Part shown: one piece after another, positions 1 to 11,051 of the stretch | How the letters are laid out: each line of letters begins with the position of its first letter | Numbering within the stretch: the stretch's first letter is position 1 | From: Mactromeris polynyma | Lineage: Eukaryota; Mollusca; Bivalvia; Venerida; Mactridae | DNA length: 64,000 bases | Direction of reading: 5' to 3' | NCBI GenBank assembly: GCA_032209605.1 | Contig: JASFXZ010000001.1 | Coordinates: 11,736,256-11,800,255, forward strand | Position numbers and translations under genes: made by a program | The notes under the pieces: model-generated | Database searches by the model: none | What the model saw: the letters and a program-made list of their open reading frames with translations, nothing else | What the model was told of the DNA's origin: nothing

Positions 1-382
1 TAAAATAACAGCATGTCATTCTAAAGTATTCTGTTAATGAATGTTGTTTCGATGAACTGTTGAAGCTGTCAGTTCTGATATAGAAAACAAGCAGAAAGTG
101 TCACATACAAAGTGATTACAGTAGGGCCCGTTTTTATTTGACAACCTTCTATCTAAATACTTGGTATCATCCGAAATACATATCAGGTCCTGATTTATCT
201 TCTTAGGCATGTCAAATTGAAAAGGGGTATTTGAAACCATGTATTATTAGAAATGAAATTTTGGACATGATGAATTTGAATGAACCAGTTTCAACTGTAT
301 TTTCCTTTCAGTTCTTTAGTACCCATTTAGTACTACCCATTTATCTATTTGTTTTACGATACCTTTGATTTCTTTACTTCAG
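1..382. other. PARS2 intron (upstream exon outside window)
   Basis: AT-rich intronic sequence ending in the acceptor at 381-382. I see no exon for the missing motif 2 region here. Confidence 0.6.
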
Positions 383-490
383 ACATGTATACGTTTGACA
401 CAGATGCAGCCGCAGCAAAGGAAACATATGAACTTGTCTGCGAGTCGTACTGTAGAATATTTAATCGACTTCAGCTTAACTATGCAAAAG
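383..490 (+). CDS. PARS2: PARS2 first exon in window
   Basis: Acceptor TTTACTTCAG just before 383; the first two bases complete an Asp codon. Encodes MYTFDTDAAAAKETYELV and onward to NYAK. Donor AAAG|GTGACA at 490, leaving one base. Confidence 0.92.
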
Positions 491-3400
491 GTGACATTTT
501 TTGTTTTGTTGTTATGCTTGATACTAGATTAAGGAAACCATTTATTATGTGATTTGTTGACTGATAATGTCTTTAACTAGGGTTTTGAATATAATTGCTG
601 TTATTTACCAGATAAGTGGATGTAATTGTGATAAAAAGAATGAAGTTTGAATTTATTTATTTTTTAAAACTTCATGTTACAGTGATTGTGATACAGGTTA
701 TAACTTGTACTAATCACTCTCAATTGTTCTGGGTTACTAACCAATACTTGCACCAAAGTCGGTGATTGTGAAGTTCATGATTGGTCTCTCTCGGTTGTTT
801 GGCTGGAACTCTTAATCTTCCGATATTTAAATCATGTTTGTGAATCTTTACTATATAAAGAAAATATTTTCTTATCACAAAAACAAAACAACAAAATATT
901 GCAACCTTATGTAAACAGTACTGTGCAATATGGGTACAGTAAAACCTCAACAATAGGACCACCGTTGGGACCCTTGAAAACTGGTCTTATATTACATTTG
1001 TTTGTGTGAGCTTAATCATTTCTTTCTAGATTGCTGCTATAAGAAGTCTGTTGAAGTTAAAAAACAGTTTATGTCTAATTTGCTTAGTCACAAAAGAGCT
1101 TTTGTTGCTGATGTTTTTGTGAGTTAATCTGATTACAAGAATGTGTGTGAATTGCAGTTGAAGGTGCAACTGGAAATATAGGAGGAACTTTATCACATGA
1201 ATATCATCTACCTGCAGACATAGGAGAAGATACCATCTACACATGTAATCAGTAAGTTTTTCGTTTGATGCACAGGAGATTGTCATGAGTTCTTTCCCTT
1301 TATTTCCCAACTTGAGTTCATGCCCCTTCTGTATAGAATATGTATATAAACTACATATATATATATAGGCGAATGGAGAGAACACTATATGGGAAATAAA
1401 GGGAAATAACTCATGGCAATATCCTGTGGTTTGATGGTTACTTTTTAAAACTTCCTAATGTCCTTACCTCTGTTTTTATGCTGCCTTATGCTGCCTGCCT
1501 GGTTAGCTGTGACTATAGAGCACTTGAATCCTGAGTGAGGTGCTGCCTGCCTGGTTAGCTGTGACTATAGAGCACTTGAATCCTGAGTGAGGTGCTGCCT
1601 GCCTGGTTAGCTGTGACGATAGAGCAATTGAATCCTGAGTGAGGTGCTGCCTGCCTGGTTAGCTGTGATGATAGAGCACTTGAATCCTGAGTGAGGTGCT
1701 GCCTGGTTAGCTGTGACGATAGAGCACTTGAATCCTGAGTGAGGTGCTGCCTGGTTACCTGTGACGATAGAGCACTTGAATCCTGAGTGAGGTGCTGCCT
1801 GCCTGGTTAGCTGTGACTATAGAGCACTTGAATCCTGAGTGAGGTGCTGCCTGCCTGGTTAGCTGTGACTATAGAGCACTTGAATCCTGAGTGAGGTGCT
1901 GCCTGCCTGGTTAGCTGTGACTATAGAGCACTTGAATCCTGAGTGAGGTGCTGCCTGCCTGGTTAGCTGTGACGATAGAGCACTTGAATCCTGAGTGAGG
2001 TGCTGCCTGCCTGGTTAGCTGTCACGATAGAGCACTTGAATCCTGAGTGAGGTGCTGCCTGCCTGGTTAGCTGTCACGATAGAGCACTTGAATCCTGAGT
2101 GAGGTGCTGCCTGCCTGGTTAGCTGTGACGATAGAGCACTTGAATCCTGAGTGAGGTGCTGCCTGGTTAGCTGTGACGATAGAGCACTTGAATCCTGAGT
2201 GAGGTGCTGCCTGGTTAGCCGTGACGATAGAGCATTTGAATCCTGAGTGAGGTGCTGCCTGCCTGGTTAGCTGTGACTATAGAGCACTTGAATCCTGAGT
2301 GAGGTGCTGCCTGCCTGGTTAGCTGTGACTATAGAGCATTTGAATCCTGAGTGAGGTGCTGCCTGCCTGGTTAGCTGTGACTATAGAGCACTTGAATCCT
2401 GAGTGAGGTGCTGCCTGCCTGGTTAGCTGTGACTATAGAGCACTTGAATCCTGAGTGAGGTGCTGCCTGCCTGGTTAGCTGTGACTATAGAGCACTTGAA
2501 TCCTGAGTGAGGTGCTGCCTGCCTGGTTAGCTGTGAGTATAGAGTACTTGAATCCTGAGTGAGGTGCTGCCTGCCTGGTTAGCTGTGACTATAGAGTACT
2601 TGAATCCTGAGTGAGGTGCTGCCTGCCTGGTTAGCTGTGACTATAGAGTACTTGAATCCTGAGTGAGGTGCTGCCTGCCTGGTTAGCTGTGACTATAGAG
2701 CACTTGAATCCTGAGTGAGGTGCTGCCTGCCTGGTTAGCTGTGACGATAGAGCAATTGAAGCCTGAGTGAGGTGCTGCCTGCCTGGTTAGCTGTGATGAT
2801 AGAGCACTTGAATCCTGAGTGAGGTGCTGCCTGGTTAGCTGTGACGATAGAGCACTTGAATCCTGAGTGAGGTGCTGCCTGGTTACCTGTGACGATAGAG
2901 CACTTGAATCCTGAGTGAGGTGCTGCCTGCCTGGTTAGCTGTGACTATAGAGCACTTGAATCCTGAGTGAGGTGCTGTCTGCCTGGTTAGCTGTGACTAT
3001 AGAGCACTTGAATCCTGAGTGAGGTGCTGCCTGCCTGGTTAGCTGTGACTATAGAGCACTTGAATCCTGAGTGAGGTGCTGCCTGCCTGGTTAGCTGTGA
3101 CGATAGAGCACTTGAATCCTGAGTGAGGTGCTGCCTGCCTGGTTAGCTGTCACGATAGAGCACTTGAATCCTGAGTGAGGTGCTGCCTGCCTGATTAGCT
3201 GTCACGATAGAGCACTTGAATCCTGAGTGAGGTGCTGCCTGCCTGGTTAGCTGTCACGATAGAGCACTTGAATCCTGAGTGAGGTGCTGCCTGCCTGGTT
3301 AGCTGTCACGATAGAGCACTTGAATCCTGAGTGAGGTGCTGCCTGGTTAGCCATGACGATAGAGCATTTGAATCCTGAGTGAGGTGCTGCCTGCCTGGTT

Positions 3401-6400
3401 AGCTGTGACTATAGAGCACTTGAATCCTGAGTGAGGTGCTGCCTGCCTGGTTAGCTGTGACTATAGAGCACTTGAAGCCTGAGTGAGGTGCTGCCTGCCT
3501 GGTTAGCTGTGACTATAGAGCACTTGAATCCTGAGTGAGGTGCTGCCTGCCTGGTTAGCTGTGACTATAGAGCACTTGAATCCTGAGTGAGGGCTGCCTG
3601 CCTGGTTAGCTGTGACTATAGAGCACTTGAATCCTGAGTGAGGTGCTGCCTGCCTGGTTAGCTGTGAGTATAGAGTACTTGAATCCTGAGTGAGGTGCTG
3701 CCTGCCTGGTTAGCTGTGACTATAGAGTACTTGAATCCTGAGTGAGGTGCTGCCTGTCTGGTTAGCTGTGACTATAGAGTACTTGAATCCTGAGTGAGGT
3801 GCTGCCTGCCTGGTTAGCTGTGACTATAGAGCACTTGAATCCTGAGTGAGGTGCTGCCTGCCTGGTTAGCTGTGATGATAGAGCACTTGAATCCTGAGTG
3901 AGGTGCTGCCTGCCTGGTTAGCTGTGACTATAGAGCACTTGAATCCTGAGTGAGGTGCTGCCTGCCTGGCCAGCTGCGATGATAGAGCACTTGAATCCTG
4001 AGTGAGGTGGTGCCTGCCTGGTTAGCTGTGACGATAGAGCACTTGAATCATGAGTGAGGTGCTGCCTGCCTGGTTAGCTGTGACGATAGAGCACTTGAAT
4101 CCTGAGTGAGGTGCTGCCTGCCTGGTTAGCAGTGACGATAGAGCACTTGAAACCTGAGTGAGGTGCATATTCTCCGCGACAGTTTGATTGAAGATAATAC
4201 ATTCTAAGTCATTTGTCCACCACCTCTGATTAGGGAATTGTCATTTGTTTGCCAATGAACAGGTTAGTATTGGTTTGTAACACAGGAACACGGGTTAGGT
4301 CGACTTACCACTGTATTCTGTTGAAAAGTGAAAAACTCCAATTAATCAATCTGTATACCTGAGATATCCTATCCTAGGTTTGATATCTTAAACATTTTGT
4401 GTATGTGCAAACATATATATGCTTATATTGATATCAGGTAAAAGAATTTTTAATTATTCTTGACTGCTTCCTCAATTTCTCCCCAGTACTCATGTCCAAA
4501 CCTGTAAGAATGCTTTGGGTTGTTTTTGATGGATATTTTCCTGAGACAGTGTGTCCATGTAAGACTTCTATTCTAGGATTTAATGTAATTGCTGTAATAT
4601 GTTTACATGTAAATTGACCAAGCCATTCACATTTACTTTTATCATTTTAGATGTGGATTTGGGTCAAATGAAGAATTAATTGGTAAGTGCTTTGTATTAT
4701 GATAATGTGGCTTTGTAATTAGATTTACAGTATGTTATATTATGAATCACTATTTTAAAAATGCTTTTTGTTGCAATGTAACAAAAAGCTTAGTCATAAA
4801 TACATTTAAAAAAAAAAAAAAAAATTAAGGATTTTAACAGTCAGAATTGGCTATTTCAAAAACACAGACTAGTCACTAAACATCCAAACATATGAATGTT
4901 GGACATTTCGGCCCCAAAGTTTGCAGGACTTTTTTTTCAACCTGTGTTTTTAAGGTAACGAGGCATACCATTTAAGTACTTAATAGAAGTTAATACATAG
5001 TTTTAACATTACAGTATTATATTGCCAATGCTATCCACTAGAGCACTGTTAATGAGTGGCTGAATATTATGCTATTTCGGCACATTTTAAGACTGTACCC
5101 AATCTCCTGTATTTTCCTGCTATAATATTGATATTTGTGTGTATCGAATATTGATTGACAGAAAATAATTGTTGATGATTTATGCATAAAAGTTACTAAT
5201 AAAATAAATTTACTGAAAAGAATTTCAAACTATTTAACACATGAAATGAAAACTGTATACTACAATGCATATATCCTACCACTATTTGATTACTGTGTAA
5301 CAATTTGGGGGACATGTAGCCAAACAAATATATACAAAGTTTCTAAATTGCAAAAGCGTTCAGCAAGGACAATACTTCAACTACCACTAAAAACTCCATC
5401 CCACAACATGTTCCTGGTGTTATCATGGCTTCCATTTACAATAAGATACAAATATCAGATAGGAATTCTAATATATAAAGCTGTAAATACCCTTGCCCCA
5501 GAATATTTTTGTAATTTAATACAAAAATCTAAAAACAATACATATAAACTACGATCTGAAACATATACAAATTTAACATGTAAAATACCACGTACGCAAT
5601 ATTTGAAACGCACGTTTGGTTATTCTGGTATGGAGGTATGGAATGAAATTCCCGTAGAAATTAGACAGAAGCAATCTTTGAACGCGTTTAAAACTGCTTT
5701 CTTTAAATTATTGTATATAAGTACATATGGCGAATCGACACCTAAATCAGGATAACGTATTATAATTTACAGAAAAATAAGTACTATGTATGAAAGTTCT
5801 GCTCAATTTCTATCTTGATGACTGTTTCACGCAATATTTATGTGTCTATAGTATAGACGTTATTTACTTCCCCATGTATTCTATTATATGATGTCAATTT
5901 TCTCTTTTTATCTAAAATTATTTCATTTAATAGAAATTAATGTAAGTTCCCCTTTCCGCATTAGCACTTCTTTCATCGCTCATGATTATACATGTAAGAT
6001 ATGCTCCATGTTCTTTCCCCCTATTTGTCCTATTATTACTGATTATCTTGAAATTGTTAAATGATATATTCCAACCAATAATGATTTCCCCCCTTTTGTC
6101 CCACTAAATTCTCCTTAGTAGTTCTTTATGGTCGTACAGACCATTCCTTGCACCCAATTCTACCCTAGCACCTCCTCGATGCCTTATATTATTTCCCGGG
6201 AGTCTGTGTGGGGAGACAATGTATTGTGCATGCGGCGTCCCCTGTAATTATTTAATCTCCCTTTCATACATATTGTTAATGCAGATTTTGAAAATGAGTT
6301 ATGATTTATTGGTTTAGCATTATAAAAATGCTTATATTCTTTGTGTTCTCTTTGTATTGTAATAATTTATGTATGTATGAAGGCCTCTTGTTAGATAAGT

Positions 6401-9400
6401 TTATGTATGTAAGTTTTTATGTGTATTAGCTTAAGGAGTTACCTTCAATAAATAAAGTTTATTATTATTATTATTATTATTATATAATTATATTGATATT
6501 GATTGTATCAATGACAGCCTTAACTCTCTCATAAATCTTAAAATTCTTGTTTGTTCACAATGTCTCAAACACTGTTTTAATTACAATGTGTCTCTGTACT
6601 CTGTCCATTAGATCCTGAAAAAGTTTCAAGTGACAATGTAAACTGTCCGCTGTGTAAATCCAGTATGAAAAAATCTCCTGGTATTGAGGTATGTATGTTA
6701 CTGGTCTACACTTTTTTAAAATATGACTACCGCAGGGAAATAACTGGTGAAAAATAATTTTAACGATGGGAAAATTTTGACAAAATTTGGGGAAAATATA
6801 TACTTTTCTCTTTGGGGAATGGGGTCGAATATAGGCCCAAATTTGCCATAAAAGGGCTGGATATGTATCATTTACTGATTATTAGCAAGTTCATGAAGTT
6901 TTTATTTGAACAATACCAACAGACCTGGATTTTTAAAGAAAACATCACATGATAAATTTGAATTTGAACAAACTTTTGGTGGGATTTGATTCAAGGGTCT
7001 CCCCAAACCTCAAATTCAAAGTCGTTAGAAGTGGATGACTAGCGAAATCAAAGTGTTTGACTTATTCTGATGATACAATGAAGTTTTATGATCATGATGA
7101 TACAACCTGTTCTTATATGCACTTCATTCATTTTGTTTATTACACATTTTCAAAAGAAAAATATATAATTATTTGAATAAGTCATTATCTTAATGAATGG
7201 AGTGTGTTAACATAATTACCCTATGGTATGTTTTGGGACAGCAACTTATAATTAAATGTTTTGGTGTCCCAAAACTAAATTACTGAAAATTAATTATTAG
7301 AAAAAATTGTCCCTGAATTTAGAGACCGTAATCAACACTGTAAAAAACTTTCAGCTCTTCAAGTGAAGAATTTTGCTGTTTCAGGTTGGTCATGCATTTT
7401 ACCTGGGCACCAAGTACTCAAAGGTGTTGAATGCTAAATATCGTGATGCAGAAGGAAAACATAGGTAATATACATTACTTCATTTGTAACATTTGTATTA
7501 CAGTAAAACCTCAATAATAAGACCACCCTTTGGACCATTGAAAACTGGTCTTCTTATTGAGGTGGTCTTAATATTGAGGTTGAACAAATAGTAAAACAGT
7601 GAAAATGGACCTACAAATAAATTGTATTCTTAATTTTGAGGTGGTCCTATCATTGAGGTGGTCTTTAGGGGACGTTGTACTGTATAAGAAATGATTAGCC
7701 TGATTCGAATAGGAGTCTCCTTGACTAAAAGTGTCAGGGTCGCTGAATTCGTAATTGAACCATTTTAAGGGGTATCATTCTACAATGCGTTCTAAAACAG
7801 AGCCCCAGGAGCCAGTAATGTAAGACAGTGCCTTTGTGTTTGCCTGAATCTGAAATTTATTTTTTGTCATAGAATTGAAACTTTTAACTATGCATTCAAT
7901 GTTGTTTGTCATTTTATGTTGTTGAAATATCCCAGAAAGGGGTTCACTGTAATGTTTGGTGTAAAAATCCACTCGATCTCAATATTTTGGCCAAAGTTGG
8001 CTTTTTTCAAGAACAAAGAACACAATACTTCACAGTAGGCTTGTAGGTGTATTCATCAAATGAAAACATACACGTAAAAGCCTATTGATATTGTGTAATA
8101 TTGTGTGCTTTCCTCTTGAAAAAGGCCAACTTTAGCCGAAATATTGAGATTGAATGGACTGTTACACCAATTTTTTATGTTGTATTTGTTTCATTGTACC
8201 GATTGTTTAATACCATTTAGTTGCCCTTTGCAGATCATGTAGCAGAAAACACAAATCTTTGCATTGTACATTTTATTCATAGATTAACTGAAATGGGTTG
8301 TTACGGTCTTGGTGTGAGTAGAATTCTACAAGCTAGTGTTGAAGTTTTAAGCACAGATAAGAAGATAAGATGGCCAGCATTACTGGCTCCCTATCAATTA
8401 TGCATTATACCACAGATGGTAAGATGATAAACCTGGTATTTCTTACTACTGTTGTCTCAAACAATCATGAAAGATTACAAAACTTGTTTGTTTAAATAAA
8501 TCAATTTGAAAAAGTAATATGTGGTTGAAAGTGAAACATCTCTTAAGAGTTCCAGCATTTAATAAAAAGCCTTGTTAGAGATGTTGTATCATTCTATAGA
8601 GAGACGATCGAACAACCCATCGAGCTCACTCAACTTTAATCCCTGTCCTTGTTGTTAGTTCCCTTTGGTCATGGCAGTTAAAATGTTGCTCATAAAGTCT
8701 GTCATCCTCCCTGTTACATATATGTAAACATACCAGTTTCCTGTGCTAGATAAAGTGAGTGACTTGCTGGAAACCCATGTTGACAGTTGCTAGGTCAACA
8801 AATTATGAAATGGTGTAAACTAAATCACCATCTCTGTGTTCCAGTGGTTAAGGCATCCGCCTTCTGAGCAGGAGGTCGAAGGTGTGAATCCTGGAAGTTA
8901 AATAATGGTTCCTGTGTGCCTACCTGCCTTGTGCCTGGCATTATAGGATAGTAATCGAGAAGTAAATGTGCTCAGAAAGTAGGTGTCTCATAAGTCAGAA
9001 ATGGCTGGCCCTTTCAGTAGGGGAGACACTATAATAAGTAAACACTTTACTTTTTTTCTAATGATTATGAAATATTCCTGCAATAGAATACATTTTCACA
9101 TAGTATTACTGTCTTAAGACTAGTGATCATTTACAACTTTCAGGAAGGATATGGATGTGAGCAGTTCTGTCAATTGGCAGATGAGCTTTATGATAGATTG
9201 TCTGGTTTACCAAATCTTAGAAATGAAGTGGTGATAGATGATAGAATCAAATCAACAGTAGGGAAGAGGTTATATCAGGCAGATGCACAGGGTTATCCTA
9301 ACGTTGTTGTGATAGGAAGACAGGTGATGTTTTTAGTACAAATTTAAATTTAATGAGATTGCAATACAAATTATGTTAAAAAAATTCTAAACAGCATTTA

Positions 9401-10259
9401 TTTCTTATCAAAGACCAATTGATATATCTAACACAAAAGTGTATAAATGTTAATAGTAATGTTGTTTTTTTTAATGATATATTGGCATTCAAAATCACTT
9501 AAAACTTATAACTGACAGGAGTGATGCATTTACTAGATAATGAAGGTATCTTTAGCATATCCACTTTGAAGTAAATGTATATAAAAATGGTAAATAACAA
9601 CAACTTGTCTGTCTTTTTAAAATACCCAATGCGTTACAATTACAGTGTCTATTTTATTTTGTATGGTGGAGACCAGCAATTGGATCACCTTGGCTATTTA
9701 AAAAAAAAAATTGAAAGTAATGTTGGGGAAAGTAGTTGCGAAATGGCTACCAAAGTGAATATATGTAGTCTGTGTGGAAAGTATGATAGAGATCTTTTAA
9801 ATATTAGGAATACAAGGCTGATAAAACAATTACATATAATGTTAAATTGTGTTTCCCTGATCTGATGTTTTATATAGAATAAACCGCACCACATACAGAG
9901 ATTATAGGTATATCATACACATACTTTCAAGGTCTTATTCTGAACTGTACGGAAATTGCTGAGATGTAGCGATTGGCCAAACAGATTGTCTTCCTTACTT
10001 GTAGACATAAATTCAAAGGTATATACTTCTCATTGATGTAACTTGTTTGTAGATTTGTGACCACAGCCATGTTTTAATTCTGATTAACAGTATGAGTTAC
10101 AGCTAATTTGTGTAATGCATTTATGAAGATTTTGTTGTATCGTTTCAGAGTCTGGAGGAACCCAGTTTATATGAAGTAAAACATTTAGCTACAGACGATA
10201 CAGAGTTTCTGACTGTTGATCAAGTGATTGATAAATTCTCGTCGATAGAAACTATATGA
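383..10259 (+). CDS. PARS2: Mitochondrial prolyl-tRNA synthetase (C-terminal 271 residues, 8 exons)
   Basis: Joined exons: 383-490, 1158-1251, 4651-4682, 6612-6688, 7385-7464, 8283-8418, 9144-9323, 10149-10259. All have AG/GT borders and the phases join to one 272-codon frame ending in TGA. The product charges mitochondrial tRNA-Pro with proline. The window starts just after class II motif 2: the first visible residues are (D)MYTFD. Next come an IGGT-SHE segment, two CxxC pairs (CNQC and CPLC) as in animal PARS2, VGHAFYLGTKYS, class II motif 3 (GCYGLGVSRILQA in exon 6), then the anticodon-binding domain (LLAPYQLCIIP to VDQVIDKF). Order and spacing follow the family C-terminus without visible gaps. 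The start codon, mitochondrial presequence and motifs 1-2 lie before base 1. The family match is recognised by eye; confidence is high because many separate blocks agree. Confidence 0.95.
937..1000 (+). mobile_element. Solo end of CAGTAAAACCTC MITE
   Basis: Starts TA|CAGTAAAACCTC and runs through the 'GGACCACC...GAAAACTGGTCTTA' interior typical of the family, then loses similarity. It is a one-ended, decayed copy of the elements at 7501, 14654, 31232, 36930, 37353 and 55166. Confidence 0.6.
1158..1251 (+). CDS. PARS2: PARS2 exon 2 in window
   Basis: Acceptor ATTGCAG before 1158. Encodes VEGATGNIGGTLSHEYHLP and onward to YTCN(Q), matching the conserved 'GTIGGT-SHE-LP-DIGED' stretch. Donor CA|GTAAGT. 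The next intron holds the 52-bp minisatellite. Confidence 0.93.
1271..1429. mobile_element. MITE with CACAGGAGATTGTCA ends, copy 1
   Basis: Inverted repeat: left end CACAGGAGATTGTCATGAGT, right end ...CTCATGGCAATATCCTGTG. The same ends recur at 13388-13555 and 17862-17985, defining a short non-autonomous family. Lies in the PARS2 intron after exon 2. Confidence 0.65.
1490..4166 (+). repeat. 52-bp minisatellite, about 52 copies, in PARS2 intron
   Basis: Unit contains GCTGCCTGCCTGGTTAGCTG followed by TGACTATAGAGCACTTGAAT. Most copies are 52 bp; some are 48 bp because one of two tandem CCTG blocks is missing. A higher-order repeat is visible: the rare GCAATTG variant at 1624 returns at 2752, 1128 bp later. 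That equals 22 units of which four are 48-mers, and the 48-mers between them are indeed four (near 1691, 1742, 2155, 2205). Confidence 0.95.
4651..4682 (+). CDS. PARS2: PARS2 exon 3 in window (32 bp)
   Basis: A 32-bp exon between ATCATTTTAG and G|GTAAGT. It encodes CGFGSNEELI, completing the first CxxC pair (CNQC). Found because both phases match the neighbouring exons. Confidence 0.85.
5158..5755 (+). pseudogene. Reverse transcriptase C-terminus of the LINE
   Basis: Open from the insertion point to TAA at 5753-5755. The first in-frame ATG is at 5246 but the frame is open upstream (IIVDDLCIKVTNKINLLKRI). The sequence is the post-palm/thumb end typical of CR1/L2/Rex-type elements: YYNAYILPLFDYCVTIWG, LQKRSARTI, LSWLPFTIRYKYQI, a VPRT-like PRTQYLKRTFGYSG, and VWNEIPVEIR. 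The YADD catalytic region and endonuclease are absent, so it is a dead fragment with no likely function. Confidence 0.85.
5158..6495 (+). mobile_element. 5'-truncated non-LTR retrotransposon (CR1/L2-like)
   Basis: A LINE fragment in the PARS2 intron, same strand as the gene. It begins inside the reverse transcriptase open frame and ends in a (TTA)n tail (about 6460-6482). A direct repeat ATATTGATTG at 5148-5157 and 6496-6505 is a 10-bp target-site duplication. The 5' truncation point coincides with the upstream duplication, as expected for target-primed reverse transcription. Between stop and tail there is about 700 bp of 3' UTR. Confidence 0.85.
6612..6688 (+). CDS. PARS2: PARS2 exon 4 in window
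   Basis: Acceptor CCATTAG, donor GAG|GTATGT. Encodes DPEKVSSDNVNCPLCKSSM through KSPGIE, including the second CxxC pair (CPLC). Confidence 0.9.
7385..7464 (+). CDS. PARS2: PARS2 exon 5 in window
   Basis: Acceptor GTTTCAG, donor AG|GTAATA. Encodes VGHAFYLGTKYSKVLNAKY and onward, the conserved 'EVGHxFYLGTKYS' segment of the catalytic core. Confidence 0.93.
7501..7682. mobile_element. CAGTAAAACCTC MITE, TA target site
   Basis: Begins CAGTAAAACCTCAATAATAA, contains internal GGTGGTCTTA inverted stretches and ends in ...GTACTG. TA dinucleotides flank both ends (7499-7500, 7683-7684). TA duplication plus CAGT ends fits a Tc1/mariner/pogo-type non-autonomous element. In the PARS2 intron after exon 5. 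Confidence 0.75.
7955..8172. repeat. Long imperfect inverted repeat (fold-back) in PARS2 intron
   Basis: Left arm about 7955-8041 and right arm about 8079-8172 are reverse complements with scattered mismatches, separated by about 37 bp. Matching blocks include ATCTCAATATTTTGGCCAAA against its right-arm counterpart, TTCAAGA with CACAATA, and TTGGTGTAA near the outer ends. A transcript could form a roughly 85-bp hairpin. No target duplication was identified. Confidence 0.75.
8283..8418 (+). CDS. PARS2: PARS2 exon 6 in window, class II motif 3
   Basis: Acceptor TTATTCATAG, donor ATG|GTAAGA. Encodes LTEMGCYGLGVSRILQASV (motif 3, ATP-binding Arg in GVSR) and the start of the anticodon-binding domain (WPALLAPYQLCIIPQM). 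Confidence 0.95.
8829..9057 (+). mobile_element. tRNA-derived SINE
   Basis: tRNA-like head: A-box-like CCAGTGGTTAAGGC and B-box-like GGTGTGAATCC about 40 bp downstream, then an unrelated body and a tail around ACACTTTACTTTTTTTC. It lies in the PARS2 intron before exon 7. I could not define a target duplication, so the ends are approximate. It is a different family from the SINEs at 13066 and 20018. Confidence 0.6.
9144..9323 (+). CDS. PARS2: PARS2 exon 7 in window
   Basis: Acceptor CAACTTTCAG, donor CAG|GTGATG. Encodes 60 residues of the anticodon-binding domain, including NEVVIDDRIKSTVGKRL and GYPNVVVIGRQ. Confidence 0.94.
10149..10259 (+). CDS. PARS2: PARS2 terminal exon
   Basis: Acceptor ATCGTTTCAG; encodes SLEEPSLYEVKHLATDDTEF through VDQVIDKFSSIETI, then TGA. 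A candidate ATTAAA polyadenylation signal lies at 11098-11103. If it is used, the 49-bp minisatellite at 10515-11051 is in the 3' UTR. Confidence 0.9.
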   Translation, partial: SLEEPSLYEVKHLATDDTEFLTVDQVIDKFSSIETI

Positions 10260-10514
10260 AGGAACATCATTGATGTGTAACATTTATTCATAAGGTCACA
10301 TTTTAAAAAGTGATTGTTTCTGTCTCCCTAACTTTCTTCTTGAAACTTGGTTGGTGGTCAGGCAATTTATTTAAAAAAAAACTTCTTGTATGTTCTTGAT
10401 TTGATCTATTTCTCTTGATCAAGTCAAAAACAACTTTCTCACTTTGAACCAACAAAACTTTTGATATGCAGCATTTTTTTCTGGTATTTTTTTTAAAATT
10501 TGGCCGAAGGATGG

Positions 10515-11051
10515 ACAATGATGTCACCAAACATTACAAATATTTGATGCAGTGTTATAGAGAACAATGATGTCACCAAGCATTACAAATATTGGATGCA
10601 GTGTTATAGAGAACAATGATGTCACCAAACATTACAAATATTGGATGCAGTGTTATAGAGAACAATGTTGTCACCAAACATTACAAATATTGGATGCAGT
10701 GTTATAGAGAACAATGTTGTCACCAAACATTACAAATATTGGATGCAGTGTTATAGAGAACAATGATGTCACCAAACATTACAAATATTGGATGCAGTGT
10801 TATAGAGAACAATGATGTCACCAAACATTACAAATATTGGATGCAGTGTTATAGAGAACAATGTTGTCACCAAACATTACAAATATTGGATGCAGTGTTA
10901 TAGAGAACAATGATGTCACCAAACATTACAAATATTGGATGCAGTGTTATAGAGAACAATGTTGTCACCAAACATTACAAATATTGGATGCAGTGTTATA
11001 GAGAACAATGTTGTCACCAAACATTACAAATATTGGATGCAGTGTTATAGT
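10515..11051 (+). repeat. 49-bp minisatellite, about 11 copies
   Basis: Unit contains ACAATGATGTCACCAAACAT and TACAAATATTGGATGCAGTG. Main variation is ATGATG versus ATGTTG. It begins 256 bp after the PARS2 stop, probably in its 3' UTR. Confidence 0.95.

Noticed and set aside
9575..9865. 96-codon + strand open frame in the last PARS2 intron
   Set aside because: The PARS2 exons on both sides join in phase without it; its composition looks random.
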